Origin: UBA11574 sp963752565
GTDB taxonomy: Bacteria; Desulfobacterota; Desulfobacteria; Desulfobacterales; UBA11574
Reading direction: 5' to 3'
Assembly (NCBI GenBank): GCA_963752565.1
Contig: CAVVZC010000003.1
Span: forward strand, 372,001-436,000
Length of the DNA stretch: 64,000 nucleotides
The notes beneath the pieces are model-generated. The model was not told the origin of the DNA and did not search any database. It saw nothing but the letters and a program-made list of their open reading frames with translations. The translations under genes and the position numbers were made by a program. Each line of letters starts with the position of its first letter. The first letter of the stretch is position 1. This document shows, in pieces, positions 56,665 through 64,000 of this stretch.

Positions 56665-57851
56665 ATTTTTTCGTTTATTGACTGTCCGACTTTTTTACCC
56701 AGTTCAAAACAGGCCTCCAATCCCTTCTTTTCCGGAATATACTGAATTCTGATACCCGGATCGATGACGTCGAATTTCATGGCTTCGAGTTCTTTATTGA
56801 TCAGCTTGACCGCTTCACCGCTCCACCCGTAAGAACCAAAGGCAGCACCGATTTTATTTAAAGGCTTGAGCCCTTTCATATAAACCAGAAAATCACTGAC
56901 CGTGGGAAACAACTGGTTGTTAAGTGTCGGCGATCCCACAACAACGGCCGCGGCATCGAGGACTTCCGTCATAATATCACTGCGATGGGAGCTTCGTATA
57001 TGAATCGGTCTTACCGATACCCCCTCATCGGCGATTCCCGCTGCAATCTCATCGGCCATGGCTTCAGTACTGTGCCACATGGTGTCGTAGACCACGACAG
57101 CTTTTTTCTCTTGTTCCTGTTTGGCCCATTTTGCATACGCGTTGATAATCTTGCCCGGATTTTTTCTCCATATGATTCCGTGATCCGGACATATCATATC
57201 GATTTCAAGGCCCATTTGGGCAACCGTATCCAAAAGCTTTAGAATCAACGGCGAATACAAAAGCAAAATATTGGCATAGTATTTTTTTGCGTGAAGCATG
57301 ATATCGTCTCCGATCTGATCATCGAATCTTTCATGCCCCGCATAATGCTGTCCGAAACCGTCACTGGAAAAGAGAATTTTGTCTTCCTTCAGATAGGTAA
57401 ACATACTGTCCGGCCAGTGAAGCATTCGGGTTTCGAGAAATGTCAGGGTCCGGTTTCCCAGACTCAACTCCTCACCGGTACCCACCGCATGATAATTCCA
57501 CTTTTGAGGAAAGTGTCGGGCCAGATTTTTGGCGCCCATTTTTGAACAATAAAGCGGCTTGTCCTCACCAACCCTGTGCATCACCCGTGGCAACCCTCCG
57601 GAATGGTCCATTTCCGTATGATTGCTAATCACACAGTCAATCTTTTTCGGATCAATGATTTTCGATATATTATCAATAAGTTGATCCGAATAATCCTTCT
57701 TGACGGTGTCGATGAGTGCGATGTTCTCATCGACGATTAAAAATGCATTATAACTGGTACCTCGATGTGTCGAATATCCGTGAAAATCCCTTATATTCCA
57801 GTCAATGACGCCAACATCATAAATTCCCTTTGTTATTTCTACAGGTCTCAT
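56661..57851 (-). CDS. Flavodiiron protein (FprA/Roo-type O2 or NO reductase)
   Basis: A 396-residue A-type flavoprotein. The N-terminal metallo-beta-lactamase domain has the diiron ligands in NHTEMDHSGGLPRVMH (H-x-E-x-D-H, residues ~78-92) and LHWPDSMFTYL. The C-terminal flavodoxin domain starts near 250 with the FMN loop YDTMWHSTEAMADEI and includes SYGWSGEAVKL. It reduces oxygen to water, or NO to N2O, using electrons from rubredoxin; two rubredoxin genes lie directly upstream on the same strand. In anaerobes it protects against oxygen exposure. Confidence 0.93.
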   Translation of the reverse strand: MRPVEITKGIYDVGVIDWNIRDFHGYSTHRGTSYNAFLIVDENIALIDTVKKDYSDQLIDNISKIIDPKKIDCVISNHTEMDHSGGLPRVMHRVGEDKPLYCSKMGAKNLARHFPQKWNYHAVGTGEELSLGNRTLTFLETRMLHWPDSMFTYLKEDKILFSSDGFGQHYAGHERFDDQIGDDIMLHAKKYYANILLLYSPLILKLLDTVAQMGLEIDMICPDHGIIWRKNPGKIINAYAKWAKQEQEKKAVVVYDTMWHSTEAMADEIAAGIADEGVSVRPIHIRSSHRSDIMTEVLDAAAVVVGSPTLNNQLFPTVSDFLVYMKGLKPLNKIGAAFGSYGWSGEAVKLINKELEAMKFDVIDPGIRIQYIPEKKGLEACFELGKKVGQSINEKI

Positions 57852-57869
57852 ATTCCTAGTGCCCTTTTA

Positions 57870-58028
57870 TTACTCTTTTTCAAAATCATCTTTTGATGCG
57901 CCACATACCGGGCATTCCCAGTCATCCGGAACATCTTCCCATTTTGTGCCGGGTGCTACACCGTTGTCTGGATCACCTTGTTCCGGATCATAAACATAAC
58001 CGCAAATCGTACATACATACTTGTCCAT
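57870..58028 (-). CDS. Rubredoxin (52 aa)
   Basis: 52 residues starting MDKYVCTICGYVYDPEQGD, a classic rubredoxin with CxxC pairs CTICG and CPVCGASKDDF; all four Fe ligands are present and the length is typical. The start ATG at 58028 follows AGGAGGGTTAAA. It lies 18 bp upstream of the flavodiiron start and is probably its direct electron donor. Confidence 0.93.
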   Translation of the reverse strand: MDKYVCTICGYVYDPEQGDPDNGVAPGTKWEDVPDDWECPVCGASKDDFEKE

Positions 58029-58139
58029 TTTAACCCTCCTCTTTTATTGAATTTATAAAATTTACTCCATTTGATGATGCAAGTTATTTGCGAGATCATT
58101 CTTTTTTCAGTTTGTCCGGATTAGAATCGAGATTTAATT

Positions 58140-58346
58140 CTAACCGCCAGCCGCAACTGAACCGGGCCCGGCAAGGGGTTTGAACATTTTCTTTCCAGCA
58201 CCGCACACCGGACATTTCCAGTCGTCCGGCAGATCGGCAAACTGGGTCCCTTTGGGAATTTTTCCTTTTCGATCTCCCTTGTCGGGATTATAAATATATC
58301 CACAATTAACTTGCTGGCATTGATACATCTCTTCAGGTTCGGCCAT
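58140..58346 (-). CDS. Rubredoxin-like protein with C-x4-C first ligand pair
   Basis: 68 residues. The second metal pair is CPVCGAGKKMF, but the first is CQQVNCGYIYNPDKGD, with four residues between the cysteines instead of two. This spacing occurs in a minor rubredoxin class described from Desulfovibrio (Rd2-type). The N-terminal MAEPEEMYQ and a Gly/Pro-rich tail PLAGPGSVAAGG extend the usual core. The ATG follows AAGGAGG. It is co-oriented with, and 111 bp upstream of, the canonical rubredoxin. Confidence 0.88.
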   Translation of the reverse strand: MAEPEEMYQCQQVNCGYIYNPDKGDRKGKIPKGTQFADLPDDWKCPVCGAGKKMFKPLAGPGSVAAGG

Positions 58347-58378
58347 TTATTCCTCCTTGAGTATCATTTTAACATTTA

Positions 58379-58927
58379 TCATTCTATAAGAACATTTGCA
58401 GCAGCCAGAAACAGATCTGAATCACGAAGAACACCCACCAGTTTGCCCCCTTCGTAAACGGGCAACACGGTGACCTTGTTGCGGTAGATCATTTTAAGCG
58501 CATCTAAAAAACCGGTGTCGGCATTAATCGTGCCTCTTATTTTTAGCATCACGTCTCCAACTTGGGTTTGTGCATTTTGTATGACCCTGGATCTGAATCC
58601 GTGTTTTGAGTGGTCCATGTCATGGGCATCGGCTTCTGCAAAAGCGATTGAAATACCCAGTGCACGCAGTTTTCCACTGACTCCTCCTGCAATTTCCGGT
58701 ATCAGCACTTTCAAAATGCTTTTAAAATCGAGAATTCCCGCAAGTTCACCCCGAGCATCCAGAACAAGGCTGGTCCTGTGTCCCGCCTCCGTACATTTTC
58801 CGGTTTCCACCTGACAATAGATTTTCATCAGTTCGGGAACGGCTTCTTTCAGAGGTTTATCGGCAGTCGTTACTGCATAATCATCTATGGGAATCATCAT
58901 GTCTTTGACTTTCAACTGGACGGGCAT
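58379..58927 (-). CDS. CBS-domain pair protein
   Basis: A 182-residue protein made of two CBS motifs (MIPIDDYAVTTADKPLKEAV and TSLVLDARGELAGILDFKSI; then VGDVMLKIRGTINADTGFLD and VTVLPVYEGGKLVGVLRDSD). Such Bateman modules bind adenosine nucleotides or similar ligands and regulate partners. A His/Asp-rich insert (EADAHDMDHSKHGF) in the middle could bind metal. There is no catalytic domain. It lies between the rubredoxin and the flavoprotein-arsenate reductase fusion, on the same strand. Confidence 0.85.
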   Translation of the reverse strand: MPVQLKVKDMMIPIDDYAVTTADKPLKEAVPELMKIYCQVETGKCTEAGHRTSLVLDARGELAGILDFKSILKVLIPEIAGGVSGKLRALGISIAFAEADAHDMDHSKHGFRSRVIQNAQTQVGDVMLKIRGTINADTGFLDALKMIYRNKVTVLPVYEGGKLVGVLRDSDLFLAAANVLIE

Positions 58928-58957
58928 GATATGTTCTCCTTTAACAAATTTTTAGCT

Positions 58958-59929
58958 CTATGTGTTGTTGACAAGAGCTTTAACCTTTTTTTCAATTTCG
59001 TCTCGGACGTTGCGCATAACATCCATCGATTTTCCGGCAGGATCCGGTAAATCCCAGTCCAGTCGCTGCATGCCCGGAGTAAAAGGACATGCTTCACCAC
59101 AGCCCATGGTAACGATCATATCCGGCTGCAACTCCGATACGGCCTTATCCAGGAATCGGGTTTTGCGAAATCCCATATCGATCCCTTTTTCCGCCATGGC
59201 TTTGACCATATCCAAATTTATTTTTTCCGCAGGCTCGCTGCCGGCTGAAACAACTTCAAATTTCTCGCCGGCAAGATGTTGCGCAAATGCTGCGGCCATC
59301 TGGCTGCGACAGGCGTTTTCCCGACAGGCAAACAGAATCTTCATGCGATCCAATAGCGGAGATAGGAGCTTGTTTACCGAATTTTTTACGTCCATATGAA
59401 CCGTTGATTGTTTTTCCATATCTCCGATAGCCTCAATATGCCGGTAGGTGAGGCTTCCATTAAATCCCGCTCCCACCGCATCAAAAAAATATTTTGCCGT
59501 AAGGTCGACACCTTCAAAGAGATTCTTTCCCTTTGTCGCCCCCTGGGCAAGGAGAAATCCCCGTCGGTAATGTCTCGCCGGATCGGTCAGGTTCAGCTTA
59601 TATTTCCTGGACCACAGTGTCTGACTGCGATCGATGGGGGCCTTAAGCTGGGCGGGAACGTTATAAAAATATATGGGCGCTGCCAAAACAACAACATCCG
59701 CCTCCCGAAGCAGCGGGTAGATTTCATTGGCCATATCGTCATCTTTAGTGATACAGTAGCCCTTTTTTTCACAATAACCGCAGCCTATACATGGAACAAT
59801 ATTTTTTTTAGCAACTTCAATGATACGGGTTTGGGCACCTAAAGTCTCAGCCTCGTCCATGAAGACGGATAAAAGATAGTTGGTGTTGCCTTTTTTTCGG
59901 GGACTCCCTTGAAATCCAAGAATCATCAT
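58958..59929 (-). CDS. Iron-sulfur flavoprotein fused to low-Mr phosphatase/arsenate reductase domain
   Basis: 323 residues. The N-terminal ~190 are an NADPH-dependent FMN reductase/iron-sulfur flavoprotein: FMN loop GSPRKKGNTNYLL, compact cysteine cluster PCIGCGYCEKKGYCITKDD, and APIYFYNVPAQLKAPIDRS. From ~195 a low-molecular-weight protein tyrosine phosphatase/ArsC domain begins: ILFACRENACRSQMAAAF (CX5R P-loop), VVSAGSEPAEKI and the catalytic Asp loop WDLPDP. The fusion suggests that a flavin-linked reductant feeds an ArsC-type redox enzyme, or that arsenate/phosphotyrosine chemistry is coupled to this flavoprotein. The arrangement is unusual; see findings. The start is at 59929. Confidence 0.88.
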   Translation of the reverse strand: MMILGFQGSPRKKGNTNYLLSVFMDEAETLGAQTRIIEVAKKNIVPCIGCGYCEKKGYCITKDDDMANEIYPLLREADVVVLAAPIYFYNVPAQLKAPIDRSQTLWSRKYKLNLTDPARHYRRGFLLAQGATKGKNLFEGVDLTAKYFFDAVGAGFNGSLTYRHIEAIGDMEKQSTVHMDVKNSVNKLLSPLLDRMKILFACRENACRSQMAAAFAQHLAGEKFEVVSAGSEPAEKINLDMVKAMAEKGIDMGFRKTRFLDKAVSELQPDMIVTMGCGEACPFTPGMQRLDWDLPDPAGKSMDVMRNVRDEIEKKVKALVNNT

Positions 59930-59944
59930 CAGCTAAATCCTTGT

Positions 59945-60286
59945 TTATTTTGAATGACATTTCCGACAGGAGGTCGGGCCGGCCTTTTGCCCCTGTTTGA
60001 CCCGATTGCGGTGGCACCCCCTGCAATGATTCATGACCCGCTTTTTCGCCAGGCTGCCCTGGTTTTTCAAATCCTGGATAACGCCCAACTTCTGGGGAAA
60101 TATATTATGACAAATGTTGCAGTCACCCAGCGTCTTTTGATGTTGTCGATGGGGGAAACCAACCACGCCCCTTTGGCCGCCGTCAAGGGTTATTTGTTCC
60201 TGGCCTTTTTTTTCAATACCGGCAACGATGACGCCGCCATAAAGAAGCACGAACACGACACACAATACAACAATTTTTGATTTCAT
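59945..60286 (-). CDS. Triheme c7-like cytochrome
   Basis: About 113 residues with signal peptide (KSKIVVLCVVFVLLYGGVIV), then three CxxCH heme sites: CNICH, CRGCH and CRKCH, plus distal histidines (FPHRQHQKTL, near the first site). This fits a class III-type triheme cytochrome c7 or a small c3, as used in periplasmic electron transfer by sulfate and metal reducers. ATG 60286 gives the natural signal peptide; an in-frame ATG at 60301 would add five residues. It follows the redox gene group in the same direction, 15 bp upstream of the flavoprotein-ArsC start. Confidence 0.85.
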   Translation of the reverse strand: MKSKIVVLCVVFVLLYGGVIVAGIEKKGQEQITLDGGQRGVVGFPHRQHQKTLGDCNICHNIFPQKLGVIQDLKNQGSLAKKRVMNHCRGCHRNRVKQGQKAGPTSCRKCHSK

Positions 60287-60301
60287 AAGTGTAACTTTCA
60301 T

Positions 60302-60651
60302 AAAGATTACGACACGAATCCCTAATAGGCTTCATCATGGGCAAGATCCGCCTTTCTAAAGGTTAGCTGAAGGATTTTTTGGATGCGAAACTTGAGATAA
60401 TATCTTTATCTGTTTGGGAAAGATCCGTTTCTGAAAAAGCCATGGAATCAGAGCTTAAATGCCACTTCTGTTTAGATTGAGGGCGGATTTCTCAGAAATT
60501 CACGACACATAGAAACAGTCGTATCTTCGAGAAGCCTGCCATAGCCAAATAGCTACAAAAATTCAGAACATTATTGGAATCATTGCCAAACTATGATTTA
60601 TTGACAACTTAAGAAAAGTAGACACGGGCTGCTGAAATCAGAGTCGGTAAG
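60302..60651. other. Intergenic region, no gene recognised
   Basis: About 350 bp between the cytochrome and zinc-ribbon genes. No open frame here gives a recognisable protein. It probably holds the promoter for the cytochrome group; I see no reliable -35/-10 pair and no RNA gene. Confidence 0.35.
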
Positions 60652-60837
60652 TTATGCCGCCCCTTCCAGCGTGCACTGGGTAAAGTCAATCTGCTCGTTG
60701 CAGCCGCTGCAAAGATGGGTTCTGTCAAACTCATCTGAGAAAATTTCCACTTCTTGTCCACAATTCGGACATTTGCATTGAAATGATTTTAAGGTCTTAA
60801 AATTTTGAAACCCCGGACAATGTTGCGGTGTAGACAT
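60652..60837 (-). CDS. Small double-CxxC zinc-ribbon-like protein
   Basis: 61 residues from ATG 60837 (AGGAG upstream). Two ligand pairs, CKCPNCG and CSGCNEQ, frame a short beta-hairpin (EVEIFSDEFDRTHL), with an additional single Cys at the start (QHCPGF). This is a typical zinc or iron ribbon, though it does not match rubredoxin spacing. Function unknown; it lies among the oxidative-stress genes. Confidence 0.7.
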   Translation of the reverse strand: MSTPQHCPGFQNFKTLKSFQCKCPNCGQEVEIFSDEFDRTHLCSGCNEQIDFTQCTLEGAA

Positions 60838-60907
60838 AATCTTCTCCTGTTCACGTATTGAAAAGTGGTTAAAATGAAACCACATTTAAAACGTATCGTA
60901 AATACTA

Positions 60908-60930
60908 AGACTTGTTGAAATCACAAGTCT
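60908..60930. repeat. 8-bp stem-loop upstream of the zinc-ribbon gene
   Basis: AGACTTGT (60908-60915) pairs perfectly with ACAAGTCT (60923-60930) around a 7-nt loop; a second pair GTGGTT/AACCAC lies at 60865-60883. Both are in the leader region of the zinc-ribbon gene and could be an operator or an mRNA structure. Confidence 0.4.
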
Positions 60931-61030
60931 ATTATTGGCAATTTATTCATGCCACCGGTATGGAAAAATGGAATGCTGGGAAATAAAAGCAACGATAACC
61001 TATTTAAATTGTCAATAGATTCTTAAAACC

Positions 61031-61070
61031 CATTACGCCATTATTCCAATTGGGGCGAAGCCCCTTAGGT
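61031..61070. repeat. Palindromic 3'-end repeat, copy 2
   Basis: GGGGCGAAGCCCC (61052-61064) with CCATTATTCCA beside it matches the element at 18261-18304. It lies directly beyond the stop codon of the flavodoxin-like gene on the minus strand, the same relative position as copy 1. Confidence 0.5.
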
Positions 61071-61502
61071 TCATAACTTCTCGGCAATTTCACGGCCATA
61101 GTCCTGGGCCATCTGGACACCTCCGCCCAGAGAACTCGCTTTGAGCCTTAACGGACCACCAACCATGTTCATTTTAAAAATATTTTTCATGGTATCGAAA
61201 ATACGATCCGGTGCTTCTCCACTCCATCCAAATGCACCAAAAGCACCCCCCACTTTCCCTTCAAGGCCAGCCTTTTCAGCAAGAAAAAGAGCGGTCTTCA
61301 TGGTCTGAATCATATCGCCATGATACGTGGCCGATCCTAATACGAAGCCGTCATACCCCTGTAAATCTGTTTCCTTTCTTATTGCATTAATCTTTACCAC
61401 ATTTGCTTCATGACCGGAAAGTCGAATGCCTTCGGCGATGAGTTCGCCGATTTTTAGTGTCTCTCCGGTTCGTGTTGCACAAACGACAAGTACCTTAGCC
61501 AT
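61071..61502 (-). CDS. Flavodoxin-like protein
   Basis: A 143-residue flavodoxin with FMN phosphate loop CATRTGETLKIGELIAEG (residues ~8-25), isoalloxazine-loop region LGSATYHGDMIQTMKTALF and GAFGAFGWSGEAPDR. This is the short-chain type, close to Desulfovibrio flavodoxins, and serves as a low-potential electron carrier. AGGAGAAAATG precedes the start. Its C-terminal domain is related to the flavodoxin half of the flavodiiron protein. Confidence 0.88.
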   Translation of the reverse strand: MAKVLVVCATRTGETLKIGELIAEGIRLSGHEANVVKINAIRKETDLQGYDGFVLGSATYHGDMIQTMKTALFLAEKAGLEGKVGGAFGAFGWSGEAPDRIFDTMKNIFKMNMVGGPLRLKASSLGGGVQMAQDYGREIAEKL

Positions 61503-61531
61503 TACATTTTCTCCTTAGGCGCTATGCCACC

Positions 61532-61687
61532 TTATTTTATTCGTTTGTCAGTGCCCTCAAATTCACAATCCGGTGTATAGCAGGTATTGTCAAGAAATTC
61601 ACATTTTTCTTTACAAGAAGGACATTGATCCGGTGGTGCATCGGCCTCAAGTGCATACCCGCACTTTGAACATCTCCAGTTAGGCAT
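61532..61687 (-). CDS. Small rubredoxin-like zinc-ribbon protein
   Basis: 51 residues, MPNWRCSKCGYALEADAPPD onward, with CxxC pairs CSKCG and CPSCKEKCEF and two further cysteines in NTCYTPDCEF. The start ATG at 61687 follows AAGGAGGTGATT. It resembles the stand-alone rubredoxin-like domains often found next to rubrerythrin and ferritin in anaerobes. It sits between flavodoxin and ferritin. Confidence 0.85.
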   Translation of the reverse strand: MPNWRCSKCGYALEADAPPDQCPSCKEKCEFLDNTCYTPDCEFEGTDKRIK

Positions 61688-61725
61688 AATAAAATCACCT
61701 CCTTTTCAGATAAATGTCGTGCTCT

Positions 61726-62241
61726 TTATTCTGATTCAATGGACATATCCGGAGCCTGTCGTATTGCCAGTTCTCGATCCATCATAAAAAGACCTTGTTT
61801 GGCATCGCCCAGCAGTTTGAGTTGCTCCAGCACATTACCGACACTTTCTTCTTCTTCTACCTGTTCGGTTACGAACCACTGGAGAAATATCTGTGTCGCA
61901 TGGTCACGTTCTTCCATGGCAATTTCAACCAGGCCATTGATGAGCCCGGTCACCTTCTGCTCATGTTTTAACGTGTCTTCAAACACAGCCAGAGGAGAAT
62001 CCCATTGGGCGGGAGGTGTTTCAATTGCAGCGAGAAGAGCTCTCCCACCACGTTGATTGATGAACTCATAAAATTTCATGGCATGCATCAGTTCTTCCTG
62101 AGCCTGTGCATTCATCCAGTTCGCAAACCCGTCAAGATTAACAGATTTGAAATAGGCATTCATCGACAAGTATAGGTAAGAAGAATAAAGTTCGGCATTC
62201 ACCTGCCCATTGAGTGCTTTTTGCATTCTATCTGATAGCAT
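61726..62241 (-). CDS. Ferritin (bacterial non-heme)
   Basis: 171 residues from ATG 62241; an in-frame GTG 18 nt earlier is disfavoured because GGAAAGGAT sits 8 nt before this ATG. The ferritin four-helix fold has the ferroxidase ligands in NAELYSSYLYLS, AQEELMHAMKFYEF and VEIAMEERDHATQIFLQWF. It stores iron and detoxifies peroxide. The start follows the desulfoferrodoxin stop by only 5 nt, so the two are coupled. Confidence 0.92.
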   Translation of the reverse strand: MLSDRMQKALNGQVNAELYSSYLYLSMNAYFKSVNLDGFANWMNAQAQEELMHAMKFYEFINQRGGRALLAAIETPPAQWDSPLAVFEDTLKHEQKVTGLINGLVEIAMEERDHATQIFLQWFVTEQVEEEESVGNVLEQLKLLGDAKQGLFMMDRELAIRQAPDMSIESE

Positions 62242-62246
62242 CGATA

Positions 62247-62621
62247 TTATCCTTTCCACAAACCATGGATGTTGCAGTATTCACGTGCTGTAACTTGATC
62301 AACTTTAACATCAAATGTTGCCTCCGGTGTCTCCCCGGGATTGAGAAATTGTCTGTAAGCCTTGCCGTCTGCAATAATTTCAACCCATTCAATATAATGT
62401 TTTTCTTCCATAGGATGCGGGACATCGCCGACTTTAACTTTAATACCGCCCGAAACTTTTTCAACCACCGGAACATGTTTCTCTTTGGCTGCATCAACCG
62501 TGTTCTCAACCATCTGGACCATGGGCTGCCCACAGCACACCAACTCTCCGCCACCACCATGGAGAACCTCTACGATATTTCCACAAATTTCACATTTATA
62601 GACCTCAAGTTTTTCCGCCAT
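62247..62621 (-). CDS. dfx: Desulfoferrodoxin (2Fe superoxide reductase)
   Basis: 124 residues. The N-terminal desulforedoxin domain has four Cys ligands in YKCEICGN and VCCGQPM, and the C-terminal superoxide reductase domain has the His/Cys ligands HVPVVEK, HYIEWVEII and YCNIHGLW. It reduces superoxide to hydrogen peroxide, with electrons from rubredoxin. AAGGAGGAAAAAG precedes ATG 62621. Together with rubrerythrin, ferritin and rubredoxins it makes a superoxide-to-water pathway. Confidence 0.95.
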   Translation of the reverse strand: MAEKLEVYKCEICGNIVEVLHGGGGELVCCGQPMVQMVENTVDAAKEKHVPVVEKVSGGIKVKVGDVPHPMEEKHYIEWVEIIADGKAYRQFLNPGETPEATFDVKVDQVTAREYCNIHGLWKG

Positions 62622-62761
62622 TTCTTTTTCCTCCTTTTAAAATAAAATATTTCGATTGTTTTTAAGGACAATTAAATCAAAGACATTAAATCTCATCACA
62701 TCCTTTATTGACTAAGGGTTACCGATTAACGGGCCTACGGGCTCAACCGGTTAAACCAGCA

Positions 62762-63334
62762 CTACCAGTTTTCCCCAAGCAATTCAAAGTGGGCCTGGGG
62801 ATGTTCACATGCCGGACATTCTTCCACAGCTTCATCACCTTCATGGAGGTAACCGCAGTTGCGGCATCGCCAAGTTACAGTTTCGTCTTTTTTAAATACC
62901 TTCCCGGTATCTATGTTGGCGGCAAGATCAACATACCGTTTTTCGTGCTGTTTTTCAGCTACCGCAATGGCATCAAAAACCGCTGCAATGGCTTCAAACC
63001 CTTCCTCGCGGGCAACCTTGGCAAAGCCGGGATACATCTCGGTGTGCTCATGGTGTTCTCCTACGGCAGCCGCCTTAAGATTTTCTGAGGTATTTCCGAT
63101 AACTCCGGCAGGAAATGCGCCTGCAATTTCAACGTCCCCACCCTCTAATAATTTAAAAAGCCGCTTTGCATGCTCCTTCTCATGGTTGGCAGTTTCTGTA
63201 AATATATCAGATATTTGTACATAACCTTCCTTTTTGGCCTTGCTGGCAAAATAGGTGTACCTGTTTCTTGCCTGCGACTCCCCTGCAAATGCAGTTAAAA
63301 GATTTTTCTCCGTTTGGGTCCCCTTTAACGCCAT
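62762..63334 (-). CDS. rbr: Rubrerythrin
   Basis: 190 residues. The ferritin-like diiron domain has TAFAGESQARNRYTYFA, ETANHEKEHAKRLFKLL and AVAEKQHEKRYVDL; a C-terminal rubredoxin domain (~150-185) has CRNCGYLH and CPACEHPQ. It is an NADH-linked peroxidase of anaerobes (electrons via rubredoxin). The start ATG follows AGGAGGCGTTTA. It is full length and first of the stress gene series after the small protein at 63419. Confidence 0.96.
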   Translation of the reverse strand: MALKGTQTEKNLLTAFAGESQARNRYTYFASKAKKEGYVQISDIFTETANHEKEHAKRLFKLLEGGDVEIAGAFPAGVIGNTSENLKAAAVGEHHEHTEMYPGFAKVAREEGFEAIAAVFDAIAVAEKQHEKRYVDLAANIDTGKVFKKDETVTWRCRNCGYLHEGDEAVEECPACEHPQAHFELLGENW

Positions 63335-63418
63335 ATTAAACGCCTCCTCTTATGTGTTTGTTGTTTATTTTTTAAAAACTAAATACGACCAGTGATACAA
63401 CACACCTCTAACCGTATT

Positions 63419-63634
63419 TTAGCTGTCGGACTCTTCAATCCACCACCCTTTTTCTATGTGTTTTTCTTTTTCCTGTTCCGCCAGTTTTTTCACTTTATAG
63501 GCCGAATCACGCAACACACCGTAAAGAATGCCACATCCGTTATCTTCTCGCTCAATGTCGCCCTTATCCGCGACTCTAATCATTTCATCTACAAGATTCA
63601 ATGTTTTTTTAATATTATGATTGCAGCGTCTCAC
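63419..63634 (-). CDS. Conserved small protein upstream of rubrerythrin
   Basis: 71 residues of mostly helical, charged sequence: NHNIKKTLNLVDEMIRVADK, then DNGCGILYGVLRDSAYKVKK and a C-terminal KEKHIEKGWWIEES. The pattern fits short, conserved proteins I recall from sulfate reducers, but I know of no assigned function. It has no signal peptide, and a single Cys. The start codon and ribosome binding site are not strong. It lies 84 bp upstream of rubrerythrin and could be co-expressed. Confidence 0.6.
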   Translation of the reverse strand: MRRCNHNIKKTLNLVDEMIRVADKGDIEREDNGCGILYGVLRDSAYKVKKLAEQEKEKHIEKGWWIEESDS

Positions 63635-63887
63635 GTATCAGGGTCTCCATAAGCTTTTATCATTTGGGTCAATTTTTGTTAAGTGTTTCCTGTCTATGAC
63701 CAGATGTATTTAAGTCCGTTCGCTTGTTGATAATGGTCACTCACAATTATTGTTAGAATTGTGTAAAACTTCTCCAGAGCCCAAAGAATTTTTAATAGCC
63801 AACGAAAAGGATGCGAAAAGACTAGAAACTGTCTCACATTAAATGTTGATACACATTTGTATTATGAAACAAGATCCTTATCTTGAA

Positions 63888-64000
63888 TTATTCTTTTAAC
63901 TTGCAGTCCTCATCCCATTCAGGGCAGGCGGTTTCCATATCCGTCTCATATTTGATTAAGCATTCCCCACAATCCATTTCAACATTTGCTACATCCCCGT
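63888..64000 (-). CDS. Small Cys-rich protein, C-terminal end (5' end outside window)
   Basis: The minus strand reads GDVANVEMDCGECLIKYETD, then METACPEWDEDCKLKE and a TAA at 63888-63890; the frame is open to the window edge. Cysteines are in CGEC and CPEWDEDC, suggesting a small metal-binding or zinc-ribbon-like protein. An internal ATG (in VEMDC) could be the start. Confidence 0.5.
   Translation of the reverse strand, partial: GDVANVEMDCGECLIKYETDMETACPEWDEDCKLKE

Overview
The window looks like chromosomal DNA of an anaerobic, probably sulfate-reducing member of the Desulfobacterota (deltaproteobacteria). The evidence is a dense oxygen and peroxide defence cluster (rubrerythrin, desulfoferrodoxin, ferritin, flavodiiron protein, several rubredoxins), a triheme c-type cytochrome, a DVU0298-like protein, a DsrE-like protein and a split purH. 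This assignment rests on gene content alone. Both ends are cut: a beta-lactamase-fold hydrolase runs in from the left and a small Cys-rich protein runs off the right.

Region by region: (1) 1-6.2 kb, plus strand, AT-rich: short metabolic genes (glycosyltransferase, PaaI-type thioesterase, MTH938-like protein, flavodoxin, YvlD/holin-4-like membrane protein, MaoC-like dehydratase, homocysteine S-methyltransferase). (2) 6.35 kb: an isolated 3' half of a tRNA, probably tRNA-Phe, resembling an integration-site remnant. (3) 6.7-34.7 kb, minus strand, visibly G+C-richer: one long gene series. In transcription order it encodes a giant (~3,740 aa) DUF11/SdrD-B surface protein, an OmpA-triplicate outer-membrane barrel protein, a periplasmic coiled-coil protein, two large TPR proteins, a TPR lipoprotein, a small secreted protein, ExbB, two ExbD, a TonB/AgmX-like transducer, a second ExbB and Pal. 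Much of 7.7-20.8 kb and 25.4-26.1 kb is disrupted by about thirty single indels without nonsense codons. (4) 34.7-35.2 kb: the 5' region of that series, with a candidate sigma-54 promoter, a strong terminator and a 20-bp inverted repeat enclosing about 345 bp. (5) 35.6-39.2 kb: a small secreted protein, acetoacetate-CoA ligase and L-threonine aldolase. (6) 39.4-50.5 kb, plus strand: a clear sigma-70 promoter followed by nine or ten tightly packed genes. They encode a coiled-coil protein, a lipoprotein, a TPR/PEGA membrane protein, a PEGA-SUMF1 membrane protein, an ExbB/MotA channel, an Hsp70-like/FHA protein and two VWA proteins with an ExbD-like N-terminal helix. (7) 50.5-52.9 kb: purH as two separate genes with an inverted-repeat element between them. 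(8) 53.2 kb: prepilin peptidase. (9) 54.2-64 kb, minus strand: a rhomboid-DnaJ fusion, then the oxidative-stress and redox cluster.

Working together: region 3 reads as a proton-motive-force-driven envelope machine (ExbB-ExbD-TonB-like transducer, periplasmic TPR scaffold, peptidoglycan anchors, outer-membrane barrel) that would build, export or move a giant repeat fibre. Region 6 reads as a second, unrelated pmf-coupled complex, in which an ExbB/MotA-like channel is paired with VWA proteins carrying an Asp-containing membrane helix. The mechanism of neither is established from sequence; these two, and the possible invertible segment at 34.8-35.2 kb, are the best candidates for undescribed biology here.
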